Source: Pandoraea anhela (GTDB lineage: Bacteria; Pseudomonadota; Gammaproteobacteria; Burkholderiales; Burkholderiaceae). From it: a stretch of DNA of 64,000 bases. This document shows positions 43,488 through 53,852 of this stretch, one piece after another (position 1 is the first letter of the stretch; each line of letters begins with the position of its first letter). Where the stretch lies: positions 62,001 through 126,000 of the forward strand of contig NZ_CABPSB010000013.1 of assembly GCF_902459655.1 (NCBI RefSeq), written 5' to 3'. The position numbers and the translations under genes were made by a program. The notes under the pieces were generated by a model that worked only from the letters and a program-made list of their open reading frames with translations, made no database searches and was not told where the DNA came from.

Positions 43488-44072
43488 AAATACACCTCTT
43501 GACGGGTGGATGGAGCGGGGGACGGCTAGACCATACTCCCATTCTTCGGAAATTTCAGTTCAGGAGTGTGTTGCAAGTCGTTGTATCTAAACGGATATAA
43601 CGGTAGGCTTTTAAGGTGAAAGTCACGCTGGCGGTCGGTAGGTTGGGGGCCCGTGAAGGTGTCGTCAACGCTGCGATGAGGCGATCGCGCTGGCCGCAAA
43701 GAGTGGATTCGCGCGCCTGAGCGGCAATTCCGGTGCGGCGCCGACGTGTTGCGGTGCAATGAAGTACAATTCGATCTACATTCCCCTACCAACACTTTCC
43801 CAAGCCGGAAGAAAGATCTGGGCATGCGCACCAACTGCCTCACCCCTCTGTGCTTCTGCTCGATGGCGAGACACGATTCTTCATCGTCGCCAGCGACGTC
43901 CTCGCACGGCAGTCGTCGATCTCGTTGACCGCAGATCGACCGTTGCCGGCCCGCGCGCACCCCTTGCGCCGGCGGTCGGCATCTTCAGCGCATACCCGAT
44001 TTTGACTTTCGGCGCGTCCCGCGAGACGAACGCCGACGGCGGATGCACCGCCGCACTGACGAGCCCGACAAG
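43488..44072. other. Divergent intergenic region, 585 bases
   Basis: No supported gene. Promoters for the hydroxylase operon (minus) and the large dehydrogenase (plus) must lie here. A TACAAT hexamer (43764-43769) is a possible -10 box for the plus strand, without a convincing -35. The stretch 43560-43610 is locally AT-rich. Short frames that open here have no ribosome site and look random. Confidence 0.5.
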
Positions 44073-47000
44073 ATGAACGCACCCTTGCCTGCCTTCGAGC
44101 CGCACGACGCTAAACATGCCGTAGCCGCTCACCCGCCACGTCTGCGTGAAATTCCCTACAACTACACGTCGTTTTCGGATCGCGAAATCGTCATGCGCCT
44201 GCTCGGCGCGGACGCATGGGCCATTCTCGACGAACTGCGCGCCGAACGCCGCACCGGCCGCTCGGCGCGCATGCTGTACGAAGTGCTCGGCGACATCTGG
44301 GTGGTGCGCCGCAATCCGTATCTGCAAGACGACCTGCTGGACAACCCGAAGCGCCGCAAGCTGCTGATCGACGCGCTCGACCATCGTCTGAACGAAATCG
44401 ACAAGCGTCGCCGTGCCGACGTGGCCGAACATGCCGACACGCATGGCCGCGAGCGCGCTGCCCGCGTCGAGCAACTGGAAGCGGCCGCCCGCCGCGCCGT
44501 GGCGGAGTTCGCCGCCGAGTTCGACAAGATGGCGGAACTGCGCCGTCGCGCAAAGAAGGTGCTCGGGCGCACGACCGCCAGCGACAACATCAAGTTCGAC
44601 GGCCTGTCGCGCGTGTCGCATGTCACCGACGCGACCGACTGGCGTGTTGAATATCCGTTCGTCGTGCTCACGCCGGACAGCGAAGCGGAAATGGCCTCGC
44701 TGGTGAAGGGCTGCTTCGAACTCGGGCTGACGGTGATCCCGCGCGGCGGCGGCACCGGCTATACGGGCGGCGCGATTCCGCTCACGCCGTTCTCGGCCGT
44801 CATCAATACGGAAAAGCTCGAACAGCTCGACGAGGTCGAATACCTGCAACTGCCGGGCGTCGACAAGCTCGTCGGCACGATCTTCTCGGGCGCCGGCGTG
44901 GTCACGCGTCGCGTGGCGGAAGCCGCCGAGCGTGCCGGGCTGGTCTTTGCGGTGGACCCGACCTCGATCGACGCCTCGTGCATCGGCGGCAACGTCGCCA
45001 TGAACGCCGGCGGCAAGAAGGCCGTGCTGTGGGGCACCGCGCTCGATAACCTTGCGTGGTGGCGCATGGTCGATCCGCAGGGCAACTGGCTCGAAGTCAC
45101 GCGTCTCGATCACAACCTCGGCAAGATTCACGACATTCCGGTCGCCCGCTTCGAACTGAAGTGGTACGACGGCAATCAGGCGCCGGGCGCGGCGCTGCTC
45201 AAAACGGAACTGCTGGAAATCGAAGGCAAGCGTTTCCGTAAGGAAGGTCTTGGCAAGGATGTCACGGACAAGTTCCTCGCCGGGCTGCCGGGCATCCAGA
45301 AGGAAGGCTGCGACGGTCTGATCACGAGCGCGCGCTGGATCTTGCACAAGATGCCGGCGCACACGCGTACCGTGTGTCTGGAGTTCTTCGGTCAGGCCAA
45401 GGAAGCGATTCCGAGCATCGTCGAGATCAAGGACTACATGTTCGCGCAGACGGCGGCGGGCGGCGCGATTCTCGCGGGGCTGGAGCATCTGGACGAACGC
45501 TATCTGCGCGCCGTGGGCTATGCCACGAAGTCGAAGCGCAACGCGTTCCCGAAGATGGTGCTGATCGGCGATATCGTCGGCGACGACGACAATGCCGTGG
45601 CGCAGGCAACGTCGGAAGTGATCCGCATGGCCAACGGCAAGAGCGGCGAAGGCTTCGTCGCCGTGTCGGCCGAGGCGCGCAAGAAGTTCTGGCTCGACCG
45701 CTCGCGCACGGCGGCGATCGCGCGCCACACGAACGCCTTCAAGATCAACGAAGACGTGGTGATCCCGCTGCATCGCATGGGCGAGTACACGGATCACATC
45801 GAGCGCATCAACATCGAACTGTCGCTCAAGAACAAGCTGCAACTGGTCGACGCGCTCGAAACGTTCTTCGAAGCCGGCAATCTGCCGCTCGGCAAGACGG
45901 ACGATGCGAACGAGATTCCGTCGGCCGAACTGCTCGAAGACCGCGTGCAGACCGCGCTCACGACGCTGCGCCAGGTGCGCGCGCGCTGGGAATTCCTGCG
46001 CGACAACTTCGACATGCCGCTGGCCGAAGCGATTCCGCTGCTCAACCGTCACGGCATTCGCGACATCAACGTCGCGCTGAACGATCGCCTGAACAAGCAA
46101 CCGCAGACGCGTCTCATCGATCTGCTTCAGGATCGCACGGTGCGCGTGTCGTGGAAGCAGGAGATTCGCGCGGAACTGCGTCAGATCTTCACGGGCGGCG
46201 AGTTCAAGCCGATTCTCGACGAGGCGCAGGCCATCCACAAGCGCGTGCTGCACGGCCGTGTCTTCGTCGCGCTGCACATGCACGCCGGTGACGGCAACGT
46301 GCACACGAACATCCCGGTGAACTCGGACAACTACGAGATGCTCCAGGATGCGCACAAGGCCGTGGCCCGCATCATGGACATCGCCCGCTCGCTCGACGGC
46401 GTGATCTCGGGCGAACACGGTATCGGCATCACCAAGCTGGAGTTTCTGACGGAAGCCGAAATCGGCGAATTCCGCGCGTACAAGCTGCGCGTGGACCCGG
46501 AAGGGCGCTTCAACAAGGGCAAGCTGCTCAACCTGCCCGAACTGCCCGCCGATCTGCGCAACGCCTATACCCCGAGCTTCGGGCTGATGGGCTACGAGTC
46601 GCTGATCATGCAGCAGTCGGACATCGGCGCGATCGCCGACAGCGTGAAGGACTGCCTGCGCTGCGGCAAGTGCAAGCCGGTGTGCGCCACGCACGTGCCG
46701 CGCGCGAACCTGCTCTACAGCCCGCGTAACAAGATTCTCGCGACATCGCTGCTCATCGAAGCCTTCCTGTACGAAGAGCAGACGCGTCGCGGCGTGTCGA
46801 TCAAGCACTGGGACGAGTTCAACGACGTGGCCGATCATTGCACGGTCTGCCACAAGTGCGCCACGCCCTGCCCGGTGAAGATCGACTTCGGCGACGTGAC
46901 GATGAACATGCGCAACCTGCTGCGCAAGATGGGCAAGAAGAAGTTCAATCCGGGGGCCGCCGCCGGCATGTTCTTCCTGAACGCGACCAATCCGGAGACC

Positions 47001-48068
47001 ATCAACATCACCCGCAAGGTGATGATCGACTGGGGCTACAAGGCGCAGCGTTTCGGCGCGGACGTCTTCAAGAAGATCGCGAAGAAGCAGACGGCGCATC
47101 CGCCCGCGACGGTCGGCAAGCCGCCGCTGCGCGAAGAGGTAATCCACTTCGTCAACAAGAAGATGCCGGGCAACCTGCCGAAGAAAACGGCGCGCGCGCT
47201 GCTCGACATCGAAGACAACAAGGTAGTGCCGATCATTCGCAACCCGAAGGCCACGACGGTCGACTCGGAAGCGGTGTTCTACTTCCCGGGCTGCGGCTCG
47301 GAGCGTCTGTTCTCGCAGGTCGGTCTCGCCACGCAGGCGATGCTCTGGCACGTGGGGGTGCAGACGGTGCTGCCGCCGGGCTATCTTTGCTGCGGCTATC
47401 CGCAACGCGGCTCGGGGCAGGGCGAGAAAGCCGAGAAGATCGTGACGGACAACCGCGTGTTGTTCCACCGCATGGCCAACACGCTGAACTACCTCGATAT
47501 CAAGACCGTGGTGGTGTCGTGCGGCACTTGCTACGATCAGCTCGCCGGCTATGAATTCGAAAAGATCTTCCCGGGCTGCCGTATCGTGGACATCCACGAA
47601 TATCTGCTCGAGAAGCACGTGAAGCTCGAAGGTGTGAATGGTACGCGCTACATGTACCACGACCCGTGCCACACGCCGATCAAGACGATGGACCCGGTCA
47701 AACTCGTGAATCAGTTGATGGGCAGCGAGAACGACGGGTACAAGATCGAGAAGAACGATCGTTGCTGCGGCGAATCGGGTACGCTGGCGGTCACGCGCCC
47801 GGACATCTCGACGCAGATCCGCTTCCGCAAGGAGGAGGAAATGCGCAAGGGCGCGGCGAAGTTGCGCGCCGACGGCAAGGTCGATGACGTCAAGATCCTG
47901 ACGAGCTGCCCGTCGTGCCTGCAAGGTCTGTCGCGCTACAAGGACGACGCGGACGTCACCGCCGACTACATCGTCGTCGAGATCGCCAAGCACGTGCTGG
48001 GCGAGCAGTGGCTGGTGGACTACGTCAATGATGCGAACAACGGCGGTATCGAACGCGTGCTCGTCTGA
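44073..48068 (+). CDS. Large FAD/FeS dehydrogenase, YdiJ / D-2-hydroxyglutarate dehydrogenase-like
   Basis: 1331 residues. The N-terminal 160-residue DUF3683-type extension leads to a VAO-type FAD domain ([35 protein letters not shown]), the FAD-linked oxidase C-terminal domain ([30 protein letters not shown]), then two 4Fe-4S motifs ([17 protein letters not shown] and [14 protein letters not shown]) and two CCG domains ([37 protein letters not shown]). This layout oxidises 2-hydroxy acids and passes electrons toward quinone. The start at 44073 ([10 protein letters not shown]) is the first sensible one; a further ATG lies 30 bases upstream. It is followed by an antiporter gene 70 bases on. 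Confidence 0.92.
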   Translation: MNAPLPAFEPHDAKHAVAAHPPRLREIPYNYTSFSDREIVMRLLGADAWAILDELRAERRTGRSARMLYEVLGDIWVVRRNPYLQDDLLDNPKRRKLLIDALDHRLNEIDKRRRADVAEHADTHGRERAARVEQLEAAARRAVAEFAAEFDKMAELRRRAKKVLGRTTASDNIKFDGLSRVSHVTDATDWRVEYPFVVLTPDSEAEMASLVKGCFELGLTVIPRGGGTGYTGGAIPLTPFSAVINTEKLEQLDEVEYLQLPGVDKLVGTIFSGAGVVTRRVAEAAERAGLVFAVDPTSIDASCIGGNVAMNAGGKKAVLWGTALDNLAWWRMVDPQGNWLEVTRLDHNLGKIHDIPVARFELKWYDGNQAPGAALLKTELLEIEGKRFRKEGLGKDVTDKFLAGLPGIQKEGCDGLITSARWILHKMPAHTRTVCLEFFGQAKEAIPSIVEIKDYMFAQTAAGGAILAGLEHLDERYLRAVGYATKSKRNAFPKMVLIGDIVGDDDNAVAQATSEVIRMANGKSGEGFVAVSAEARKKFWLDRSRTAAIARHTNAFKINEDVVIPLHRMGEYTDHIERINIELSLKNKLQLVDALETFFEAGNLPLGKTDDANEIPSAELLEDRVQTALTTLRQVRARWEFLRDNFDMPLAEAIPLLNRHGIRDINVALNDRLNKQPQTRLIDLLQDRTVRVSWKQEIRAELRQIFTGGEFKPILDEAQAIHKRVLHGRVFVALHMHAGDGNVHTNIPVNSDNYEMLQDAHKAVARIMDIARSLDGVISGEHGIGITKLEFLTEAEIGEFRAYKLRVDPEGRFNKGKLLNLPELPADLRNAYTPSFGLMGYESLIMQQSDIGAIADSVKDCLRCGKCKPVCATHVPRANLLYSPRNKILATSLLIEAFLYEEQTRRGVSIKHWDEFNDVADHCTVCHKCATPCPVKIDFGDVTMNMRNLLRKMGKKKFNPGAAAGMFFLNATNPETINITRKVMIDWGYKAQRFGADVFKKIAKKQTAHPPATVGKPPLREEVIHFVNKKMPGNLPKKTARALLDIEDNKVVPIIRNPKATTVDSEAVFYFPGCGSERLFSQVGLATQAMLWHVGVQTVLPPGYLCCGYPQRGSGQGEKAEKIVTDNRVLFHRMANTLNYLDIKTVVVSCGTCYDQLAGYEFEKIFPGCRIVDIHEYLLEKHVKLEGVNGTRYMYHDPCHTPIKTMDPVKLVNQLMGSENDGYKIEKNDRCCGESGTLAVTRPDISTQIRFRKEEEMRKGAAKLRADGKVDDVKILTSCPSCLQGLSRYKDDADVTADYIVVEIAKHVLGEQWLVDYVNDANNGGIERVLV

Positions 48069-48138
48069 TGCAATGTCTGCCCGGCAAAAACCTCCGGGGA
48101 ACGCGGCCGATGCCTGACCGACGGACCACGGAGGTGGC

Positions 48139-49827
48139 ATGGAGGTAGTCTACACAGCACTGATCCTGCTGTTCGTGGTGGCGCTGACCGGCGTGCTGGT
48201 CAGCTTCGTCAGATTCCTGCCGGTACCGCTCGTGCAGATCGCCGTGGGCGCCGCGCTCGCTTATCCGGGCGCGGGACTGCACATCGATCTCGACCCGGAG
48301 ATCTTCTTCCTGCTGTTCATTCCGCCGCTGCTTTTCGCCGACGGCTGGCGCATGCCCAAACGCGAGTTCTGGCACTTGCGCGTGCCGATTATCGCGATGG
48401 CCCTCGGTCTCGTGATCTTCACCGTGCTCGGCGTGGGGTATTTCATCCACTGGATGATCCCGTCGATTCCGCTCGCCGTGGCGTTCGCGCTCGGCGGGGT
48501 GCTCTCGCCGACGGACGCAGTGGCCGTGTCCGCGCTCACCGGCCGCATGCGCATGCCCACGCGGCTCATGCACGTACTGGAAGGCGAGGCGATGATGAAC
48601 GACGCATCGGGCCTGGTCGCGTTCAAGTTCGCGCTGGTGGCCGCGACGACCGGCATCTTCTCTATCGGCAACGCCACGTTTTCGTTCGTCGTCATCGCCC
48701 TGGGCGGCCTGCTCGCCGGATGGGCCGTGACCTGGCTGTTCACGCAGTTCCATCGTCGCGTGATGGACGCCTCCACGGAAGAGCCCGCGACCATCGTGCT
48801 GCTTCTGCTGCTCATGCCGTTCGCGGCCTATCTGCTGGCGGAACACTTCGGCTTCTCGGGCATTCTCGCGGCCGTCGCCGCCGGCATGACGGTGAGTTCG
48901 ACGGATCTGCTCAACACCCGCACCGCCACGCGCATTCTCGGCAACGGCGTATGGTCGATGCTCGAATTCGTCTTCAATGGCGCGGTGTTCGTGCTGCTGG
49001 GGCTGCAATTGCCGGATATCGTGCGCGCGGCGTTGCGGCCGAGCGAGCATTTGTGGGGCACGCTCGTCAATCTGAGCGAACTGATGTTCTACGTCGGCGC
49101 GATTTCGGCGGTGCTCATCGTGCTGCGCTTCTGCTGGGTGTGGGTGGCGTGGCGCGTGATGTACTTCCTCGGCATGCGCCGCGGCGAAATCACGATGAAG
49201 CCGGGCATGCGCTTTACCGGTGTGACAGCGCTCTCGGGTGTGCGCGGCGCGGTGACGCTGGCCGGTGCGCTCTCCGTGCCGCTGGCACTGCCGGGCGGTG
49301 CGCCGTTCCCGGGGCGCGATCTGCTGATTTTCCTCGCCGCCGGTGTGATCCTGCTCTCGCTCATCGGCGGCAGCCTCGGCTTGCCCGTCCTGCTGCGCGG
49401 TGTGCGCTGGCCGGTCGAAGACCCGCGCAATCGCGAGATGGGCGAGGCGCGGCTCGCGGCGTCGGAGGCGGCGATTCGCGCCGTCGAGTCGTTGCAGAAG
49501 GTGATCGCCAAGTCCGGCGACGAGCTGGATACGGCCGTGTGTGCGGAGGCCGCGGCGCGGGTGATGGGGCGCTATCGGCGCACGCTCAATGCGTCGACGG
49601 CCTCGGACGAGGTGCGCGAGCGCGCCGTGCGCGAGGTGGAAGTCGAGCGGCGTCTGCGGGCGGCGGCGTTGCAGGCGGAGCGCGTGGAGTTGTCGCGGCT
49701 GCGCATTACGCATCGCATCAACGACGAGACGCTGCGCGAATTGCTCAGCGAGATCGATTTCGCCGAACTCGCCCTGGGTCCGGTCGATCCGGCCACAGGC
49801 AAGCGCAAGAAGCGCAGCAAGCCCTGA
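48139..49827 (+). CDS. Na+/H+ antiporter, CPA1 (NhaP/YjcE) family
   Basis: 562 residues. About twelve helices occupy the first 400 residues. The ion-binding helix has the paired motif LSPTDAVAVSALTGR (Asp), followed by EGEAMMNDASGLVAF with the second Asp. TGVTALSGVRGAVTLAGALS is the conserved Arg region. A cytoplasmic C-terminal domain of about 150 residues, charged and helical, ends in a Lys-rich tail. It exchanges cytoplasmic Na+ for protons to regulate pH and salt. The start at 48139 has GGAGG just upstream. Confidence 0.9.
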   Translation: MEVVYTALILLFVVALTGVLVSFVRFLPVPLVQIAVGAALAYPGAGLHIDLDPEIFFLLFIPPLLFADGWRMPKREFWHLRVPIIAMALGLVIFTVLGVGYFIHWMIPSIPLAVAFALGGVLSPTDAVAVSALTGRMRMPTRLMHVLEGEAMMNDASGLVAFKFALVAATTGIFSIGNATFSFVVIALGGLLAGWAVTWLFTQFHRRVMDASTEEPATIVLLLLLMPFAAYLLAEHFGFSGILAAVAAGMTVSSTDLLNTRTATRILGNGVWSMLEFVFNGAVFVLLGLQLPDIVRAALRPSEHLWGTLVNLSELMFYVGAISAVLIVLRFCWVWVAWRVMYFLGMRRGEITMKPGMRFTGVTALSGVRGAVTLAGALSVPLALPGGAPFPGRDLLIFLAAGVILLSLIGGSLGLPVLLRGVRWPVEDPRNREMGEARLAASEAAIRAVESLQKVIAKSGDELDTAVCAEAAARVMGRYRRTLNASTASDEVRERAVREVEVERRLRAAALQAERVELSRLRITHRINDETLRELLSEIDFAELALGPVDPATGKRKKRSKP

Positions 49828-49950
49828 TGGCGTGAGCCGCGACGCCGTCGTGGCGGGTGAGCAGTGAGTGCGTGGCGAGGCGGCGCGGGGTATTGCGGCG
49901 GAATGCAGCGTGTTGCTGCATATTGCGCGGTGTCGCGCAAGTATTGCGCA

Positions 49951-49983
49951 GTAATGCGAGTAATGCGAGTAATGCGAGTAATG
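49951..49983 (+). repeat. 9-bp tandem repeat (GTAATGCGA) before the HIT gene
   Basis: Three perfect copies of GTAATGCGA (49951-49977) and a partial fourth. It lies in the untranslated leader 37 bases before the HIT gene start. Copy number could vary by slippage. The leader also contains a TGCAGC / GCTGCA hairpin near 49904-49921. Confidence 0.9.
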
Positions 49984-50019
49984 TGCAGGCGCGTTGGGAA
50001 AATGGGGGGAGGAGCGATC

Positions 50020-50457
50020 ATGGAATGTCCGTTTTGCGCCGGAGACGGCGGTGAAGTCGTTTGGCGCGATCCGGTGTTGCGCGTGGTGTTGGCCGACGAG
50101 CACGGCTATCCCGGCTTCGCCCGCGTGATCTGGCACGCGCACGTGGCCGAGATGAGCGATTTGCCGCAAGCCGCGCGCGAGCATGTGATGCGCGCCGTGT
50201 TTGCCGTCGAGACGGCGCAGCGTACCGTGATGTCGCCGCACAAGGTCAACGTCGCGAGTCTGGGCAACATCGTGCCGCACGTGCACTGGCACGTGATTCC
50301 GCGCTATCGCGATGACATCCACTTTCCGGCTTCGGTCTGGAGTGCGCCGCAGCGCGAAGTGCCGCAGGCGGTGCTCGCCGAACGCGCGGCGTGGCTGCCC
50401 GCGCTGCGCGAGGCCATCGTGGCAGAATTGGAACGTATTCCCGGTTGGCCGGCCTAG
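50020..50457 (+). CDS. HIT-family nucleotide hydrolase/transferase
   Basis: 145 residues. The active-site triad motif is NIVPHVHWHVIPRY (HxHxH near residue 95). The preceding FCAGDGGEVVWRDPVLRVVLADE and GYPGFARVIWHAHVAEMSDL form the nucleotide pocket. HIT proteins cleave or transfer nucleoside phosphates. The start at 50020 has GGAGGAG seven bases upstream and places Met-Glu-Cys-Pro-Phe-Cys as the normal N-terminus. It lies between the antiporter and a DUF971 gene on the same strand. Confidence 0.92.
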   Translation: MECPFCAGDGGEVVWRDPVLRVVLADEHGYPGFARVIWHAHVAEMSDLPQAAREHVMRAVFAVETAQRTVMSPHKVNVASLGNIVPHVHWHVIPRYRDDIHFPASVWSAPQREVPQAVLAERAAWLPALREAIVAELERIPGWPA

Positions 50458-50644
50458 TGCTGGTGTCGTGTCGGCGGGGCAGGCGAGGGGCGCGGTTTCG
50501 CGAACCCTGTCGGCATGACCGCTGACGCCCGAGCGGCTATACTGCCCGCCGATGTGCCGCATCGTAACCCCATGTGGGGCGGCGCAAGGCGTTGCACGAG
50601 GTTCTCCCGGCAGGCGCCGCGACCGAATTTTCTGGAGCAAGACC

Positions 50645-51058
50645 ATGGCTGGGCTGGAGAAAGACACGCCGATTCCCGTTTCCCTGACGCTGCATCGCGC
50701 ATCCAAGGTGCTGGAACTCGGTTATGACGACGGCAAAACCTACCGCCTGCCGTTCGAATTGCTGCGCGTGCTCTCGCCCTCGGCGGAAGTGCGCGGTCAC
50801 GGACCGGGGCAGGAGACGCTGCAAACCGGCAAGCGCGACGTCACGTTGAACGGCCTGGAGCCGATCGGTAACTACGCGGTGCGTCCCGTCTTTTCGGACG
50901 GTCACGACACCGGCATTTATTCGTGGGACTTCCTGTATGAACTGTGCGTGCGTCAGGACGCCCTGTGGCAGGAGTATCTGGACAAGCTCGCCGCGGCGGG
51001 TGTCGACCGCGACACGCCCATGCCCTCGCCCGCTGCCGGTGGTTGTCACCACCATTGA
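50645..51058 (+). CDS. DUF971-family protein (GBBH-like N-terminal domain)
   Basis: 137 residues. The DUF971 core is LTLHRASKVLELGYDDGKTY RLPFELLRVLSPSAEVRGHG and NYAVRPVFSDGHDTGIYSWDFLYELC, as in gamma-butyrobetaine hydroxylase N-terminal and Fe-S-related proteins. The function of the stand-alone form is not established. Its last residues PAAGGCHHH are a Cys/His cluster that could bind a metal. GGAG lies nine bases before the ATG at 50645. It sits 60 bases before ubiE, an order common in this group. Confidence 0.88.
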   Translation: MAGLEKDTPIPVSLTLHRASKVLELGYDDGKTYRLPFELLRVLSPSAEVRGHGPGQETLQTGKRDVTLNGLEPIGNYAVRPVFSDGHDTGIYSWDFLYELCVRQDALWQEYLDKLAAAGVDRDTPMPSPAAGGCHHH

Positions 51059-51117
51059 GTCCATGGCAGTGCGCACGCCCGAGCGTGCGCTCGCTTATCT
51101 GATTTTGGAGATGTGCA

Positions 51118-51852
51118 ATGGGTGAACAGACCCACTTCGGTTATGAGACCGTCGACGAGAAGGAAAAGGCCGGCAAGGTCGCCGAAGTGTTCCATTCCGT
51201 CGCCAGCAAGTACGACATCATGAACGACCTGATGTCGGGCGGCCTGCACCGTGTCTGGAAGGCCTTCACCATTGGCCGCGCCGCCGTGCGTCCCGGCTTC
51301 AAGGTGCTCGACATCGCTGGCGGTACGGGCGACCTCTCGAAGGCGTTCGCCCGCGCGGCCGGCCCGAGCGGGGAGGTGTGGCATACCGACATCAACGAAT
51401 CGATGCTGCGCGTGGGGCGCGACCGTCTGCTCGACGACGGTATCGTCACGCCGTCGCTGTTGTGCGATGCCGAAAAGCTGCCGTTCCCGTCGAACTATTT
51501 CGACGTGGTGACCGTGGCATTCGGTCTGCGCAACATGACCCACAAGGACGCCGCGCTCGCAGAAATGCGTCGTGTGATCAAGCCGGGCGGCAAGGTCATG
51601 GTGCTGGAATTCTCGAAGGTCTGGCAGCCGCTGGAGAAGGCGTACGACGCTTACTCGTTCAAAGTGCTGCCGTGGCTCGGCTCGCGTATCGCGGGCGACG
51701 CCGACAGCTACCGCTATCTGGCCGAGTCGATTCGCATGCACCCGGATCAGGAAACGCTCAAATCGATGATGGAAGACGCCGGCCTCGAACGCGTGGAGTA
51801 TCACAACATGACCGCCGGCGTCGTCGCCCTTCACATCGGTCGCAAGTTCTGA
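51118..51852 (+). CDS. ubiE: Ubiquinone/menaquinone C-methyltransferase
   Basis: 244 residues, the usual length. It transfers a methyl group from SAM to the ring carbon in ubiquinone synthesis. The family motifs are [21 protein letters not shown] near the start, [18 protein letters not shown] (motif I), [18 protein letters not shown], and [20 protein letters not shown]. The C-terminal [11 protein letters not shown] is also conserved. GGAG lies seven bases before the ATG. A terminator follows at 51892. ubiJ and ubiB are just downstream. Confidence 0.97.
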   Translation: MGEQTHFGYETVDEKEKAGKVAEVFHSVASKYDIMNDLMSGGLHRVWKAFTIGRAAVRPGFKVLDIAGGTGDLSKAFARAAGPSGEVWHTDINESMLRVGRDRLLDDGIVTPSLLCDAEKLPFPSNYFDVVTVAFGLRNMTHKDAALAEMRRVIKPGGKVMVLEFSKVWQPLEKAYDAYSFKVLPWLGSRIAGDADSYRYLAESIRMHPDQETLKSMMEDAGLERVEYHNMTAGVVALHIGRKF

Positions 51853-51891
51853 GTACACACTCACTTACCTGATGCGGTTTGCCCGATATGG

Positions 51892-51931
51892 CGCCCCGGA
51901 TAGCGGACGTTCTCCGCGCCCGGGGCGTTTT
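51892..51931 (+). terminator. Intrinsic terminator after ubiE
   Basis: An outer stem CGCCCCGG / CCGGGGCG encloses an inner GCGGA / TCCGC stem and is followed by TTTT. It separates ubiE from the Tim44-like gene. Confidence 0.85.
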
Positions 51932-52080
51932 GTCTGGAAAGCCCTAAGTACAAGCTAATTTTGCTGTGGCAGAATCGGCCCTCGCCTTATCTGGTTTCAG
52001 TACGTAAAAAGCGGCTGAACCATTTGGGTCGACGTCTGTCAGTAGACTGAAACCTATTACTCCACGGAGAGACCAGAACG

Positions 52081-53088
52081 ATGTTCCAGTTCCTGAAAAA
52101 CAAGCTGTTGTTGGGCGTTGTGGCCGGCGTAGTGGCGGTCGGCATGACGATCGCGGACGCCGACGCCAAGCGCGTTGGCGGCGGCCGGAGCATCGGCAAG
52201 CAGTCCAACACCGTGACGCAACGTCAGGCAACGCCGCAACAGCCGGCGCAAGCCGCCCCGGGCGCTGCCCCGAATCAGGCAGCGCCGGCTGCGGCCGGCG
52301 CAGGTGCCGCCGGTGCAGGCGCGGCAGCCGCCGCCAAGCCGGCCAACCGATGGCTTGGGCCGATCGCCGGTCTGGCTGCCGGTCTCGGTATTGCAGCGCT
52401 GTTGTCGCACTTCGGCATGGGTGGCGCGTTCGCCAGCATGATGGCCAACGTGATCATCATCGCGTTGATCGCTTTCGCCGTGATGTGGCTCATCCGACGT
52501 TTCCGCGGCAATAAGTCGCAGTCGCAAACGCCGGCGTATGCCGGCGCAGGTAACGACGCGTCGTCGAACCACTCGCTGCGTCAGTCGTGGGATAACCAGT
52601 CGTCGAACCAGCCGTCGGGCCAACCGTCGGGCCAGGCTTACCCGTCGGGCGCCTCGGCCCTGCCGGCCGCCGCCGGCGCAGCGGCCGGCGCCGCCGCCAC
52701 TGAGTCGTTCGGTGTGCCGGCCGGTTTCGACACGGAAGGCTTCCTGCGCAGCGCCAAGGTGTACTTCAACCGTCTGCAAGCCGCCTGGGACAAGGGCGAT
52801 CAGGCCGACATCAACGAGTTCACCACGCCGCAGATGTTCGCGGAAATCAAGATGGACCTCGAAGAGCGCGGCAAGTCGACCAACCGTACGGACGTCGTGC
52901 AACTGGACGCCGAACTGCTCGGCATCGAGCAATCGACCAGCGAGTACATGGCGAGCGTGCGCTTCTCGGGCCTGATCCGCGAGACCGAAGGCGGTGCCGC
53001 CGAGCCGTTCAACGAAGTGTGGAACCTGACCAAGCCGGTGACCGGTAACGGTGGCTGGGTGCTCGCCGGGATTCAGCAGCTCAGCTAA
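52081..53088 (+). CDS. Tim44-like domain membrane protein
   Basis: 335 residues. A signal-like first helix (FLKNKLLLGVVAGVVAVGMT), a Gln/Ala/Pro-rich linker, a second hydrophobic pair (IAGLAAGLGIAALL, VIIIALIAFAVMWLI), another Ser/Gly/Ala linker, and the Tim44-like domain from about residue 220 (FDTEGFLRSAKVYFNRLQAA WDKGDQADINEFTTPQM). In bacteria this domain resembles the membrane-binding part of mitochondrial Tim44; a role in membrane protein handling is suspected but not known. It lies between ubiE and ubiJ, where it is commonly found in Burkholderiales. An ACGGAG site precedes the ATG. A terminator follows. Confidence 0.87.
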   Translation: MFQFLKNKLLLGVVAGVVAVGMTIADADAKRVGGGRSIGKQSNTVTQRQATPQQPAQAAPGAAPNQAAPAAAGAGAAGAGAAAAAKPANRWLGPIAGLAAGLGIAALLSHFGMGGAFASMMANVIIIALIAFAVMWLIRRFRGNKSQSQTPAYAGAGNDASSNHSLRQSWDNQSSNQPSGQPSGQAYPSGASALPAAAGAAAGAAATESFGVPAGFDTEGFLRSAKVYFNRLQAAWDKGDQADINEFTTPQMFAEIKMDLEERGKSTNRTDVVQLDAELLGIEQSTSEYMASVRFSGLIRETEGGAAEPFNEVWNLTKPVTGNGGWVLAGIQQLS

Positions 53089-53125
53089 GCTGGCGACGTT
53101 TTTCCCGTAACCTGCCTTACAATGA

Positions 53126-53159
53126 GAGCCCGCGTTTGAAGCGCGGGCTCTTTTGTTTT
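53126..53159 (+). terminator. Intrinsic terminator after the Tim44-like gene
   Basis: Stem GAGCCCGCG / CGCGGGCTC with a seven-base loop followed by TTTTGTTTTTT. Confidence 0.94.
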
Positions 53160-53234
53160 TTGCCGTCCGAAGGTTGTTGACGGGCGGCGTCTTTCGGTGC
53201 GACCGGTGTTCTGCACCGGCCGGCCGCCAAGCTC

Positions 53235-53849
53235 ATGACCGTAGCCGCCAAAGCCTTTGCCGCCACCGTGAACCACTTGCTTGCCCGGGAACCGTGGGCA
53301 CGCGACCGCCTGCGTCACCACATCGGCGCCTCCGCCCGGCTGGCCATGTCCCCGATCGATCTGCGTGTGCGCGTGGCAGACGACGGCTATCTGGCCGCCG
53401 CCGAGGCCGATTTCCCCTGCGATGTCAGCATCTCGGTGCCCCCGGCGGCGCTGGCCGACTTCGCGGGCGGTGGGCAGGCCGCCGTGATGCGTCACGTCAA
53501 GATTGAAGGCGACGCCGAATTCGCCAACACCGTCTCGTATCTCGCCCAGCATCTGCGCTGGGAAATCGCCGAAGACCTCAGCAAGATCATCGGCGATGCG
53601 GCCGCACATCGTGTGACCGAAACGGGCAAGGCGGCCGTAGCCGGCGCGCGCCGCACGGGCGGCACGCTGGCGCGCTCGCTGGCCGATTTCCTCGTGGAGG
53701 AGAATCCGATGCTCGTGGCACGCCCGCGCCTTGACGCGATGCGCAGCGACATCGGGACGCTGCGCGACGATCTGGCGCGACTCGAGAAGCGTATCGAGAA
53801 GCTGGAGCGTCAGGCAGCCCCGGCGTCCCGCACTACCGGAGGCCGTTGA
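53235..53849 (+). CDS. ubiJ: Ubiquinone biosynthesis accessory factor UbiJ (SCP2 domain)
   Basis: 204 residues. The N-terminal SCP2 lipid-binding fold (about 1-130) has ARLAMSPIDLRVRVADDGYL and AVMRHVKIEGDAEFANTVSY, and the C-terminal end (DIGTLRDDLARLEKRIEKLE) is a coiled coil. UbiJ binds ubiquinone intermediates in the Ubi complex. It ends three bases before ubiB, with which it forms an operon. Confidence 0.92.
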   Translation: MTVAAKAFAATVNHLLAREPWARDRLRHHIGASARLAMSPIDLRVRVADDGYLAAAEADFPCDVSISVPPAALADFAGGGQAAVMRHVKIEGDAEFANTVSYLAQHLRWEIAEDLSKIIGDAAAHRVTETGKAAVAGARRTGGTLARSLADFLVEENPMLVARPRLDAMRSDIGTLRDDLARLEKRIEKLERQAAPASRTTGGR

Positions 53850-53852
53850 CCG

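Noticed and set aside
43881-48140. A 1419-codon open frame on the minus strand
   Set aside because: It lies exactly opposite the FAD/FeS dehydrogenase gene. Its composition is rich in Arg, His and Val as expected of an antisense frame in GC-rich DNA, while the plus-strand protein has all family motifs.
48025-50706. A long minus-strand frame opposite the antiporter and HIT genes
   Set aside because: The sequence is dominated by Arg/His/Glu/Gln and has no recognisable domain; the plus-strand genes are clear.
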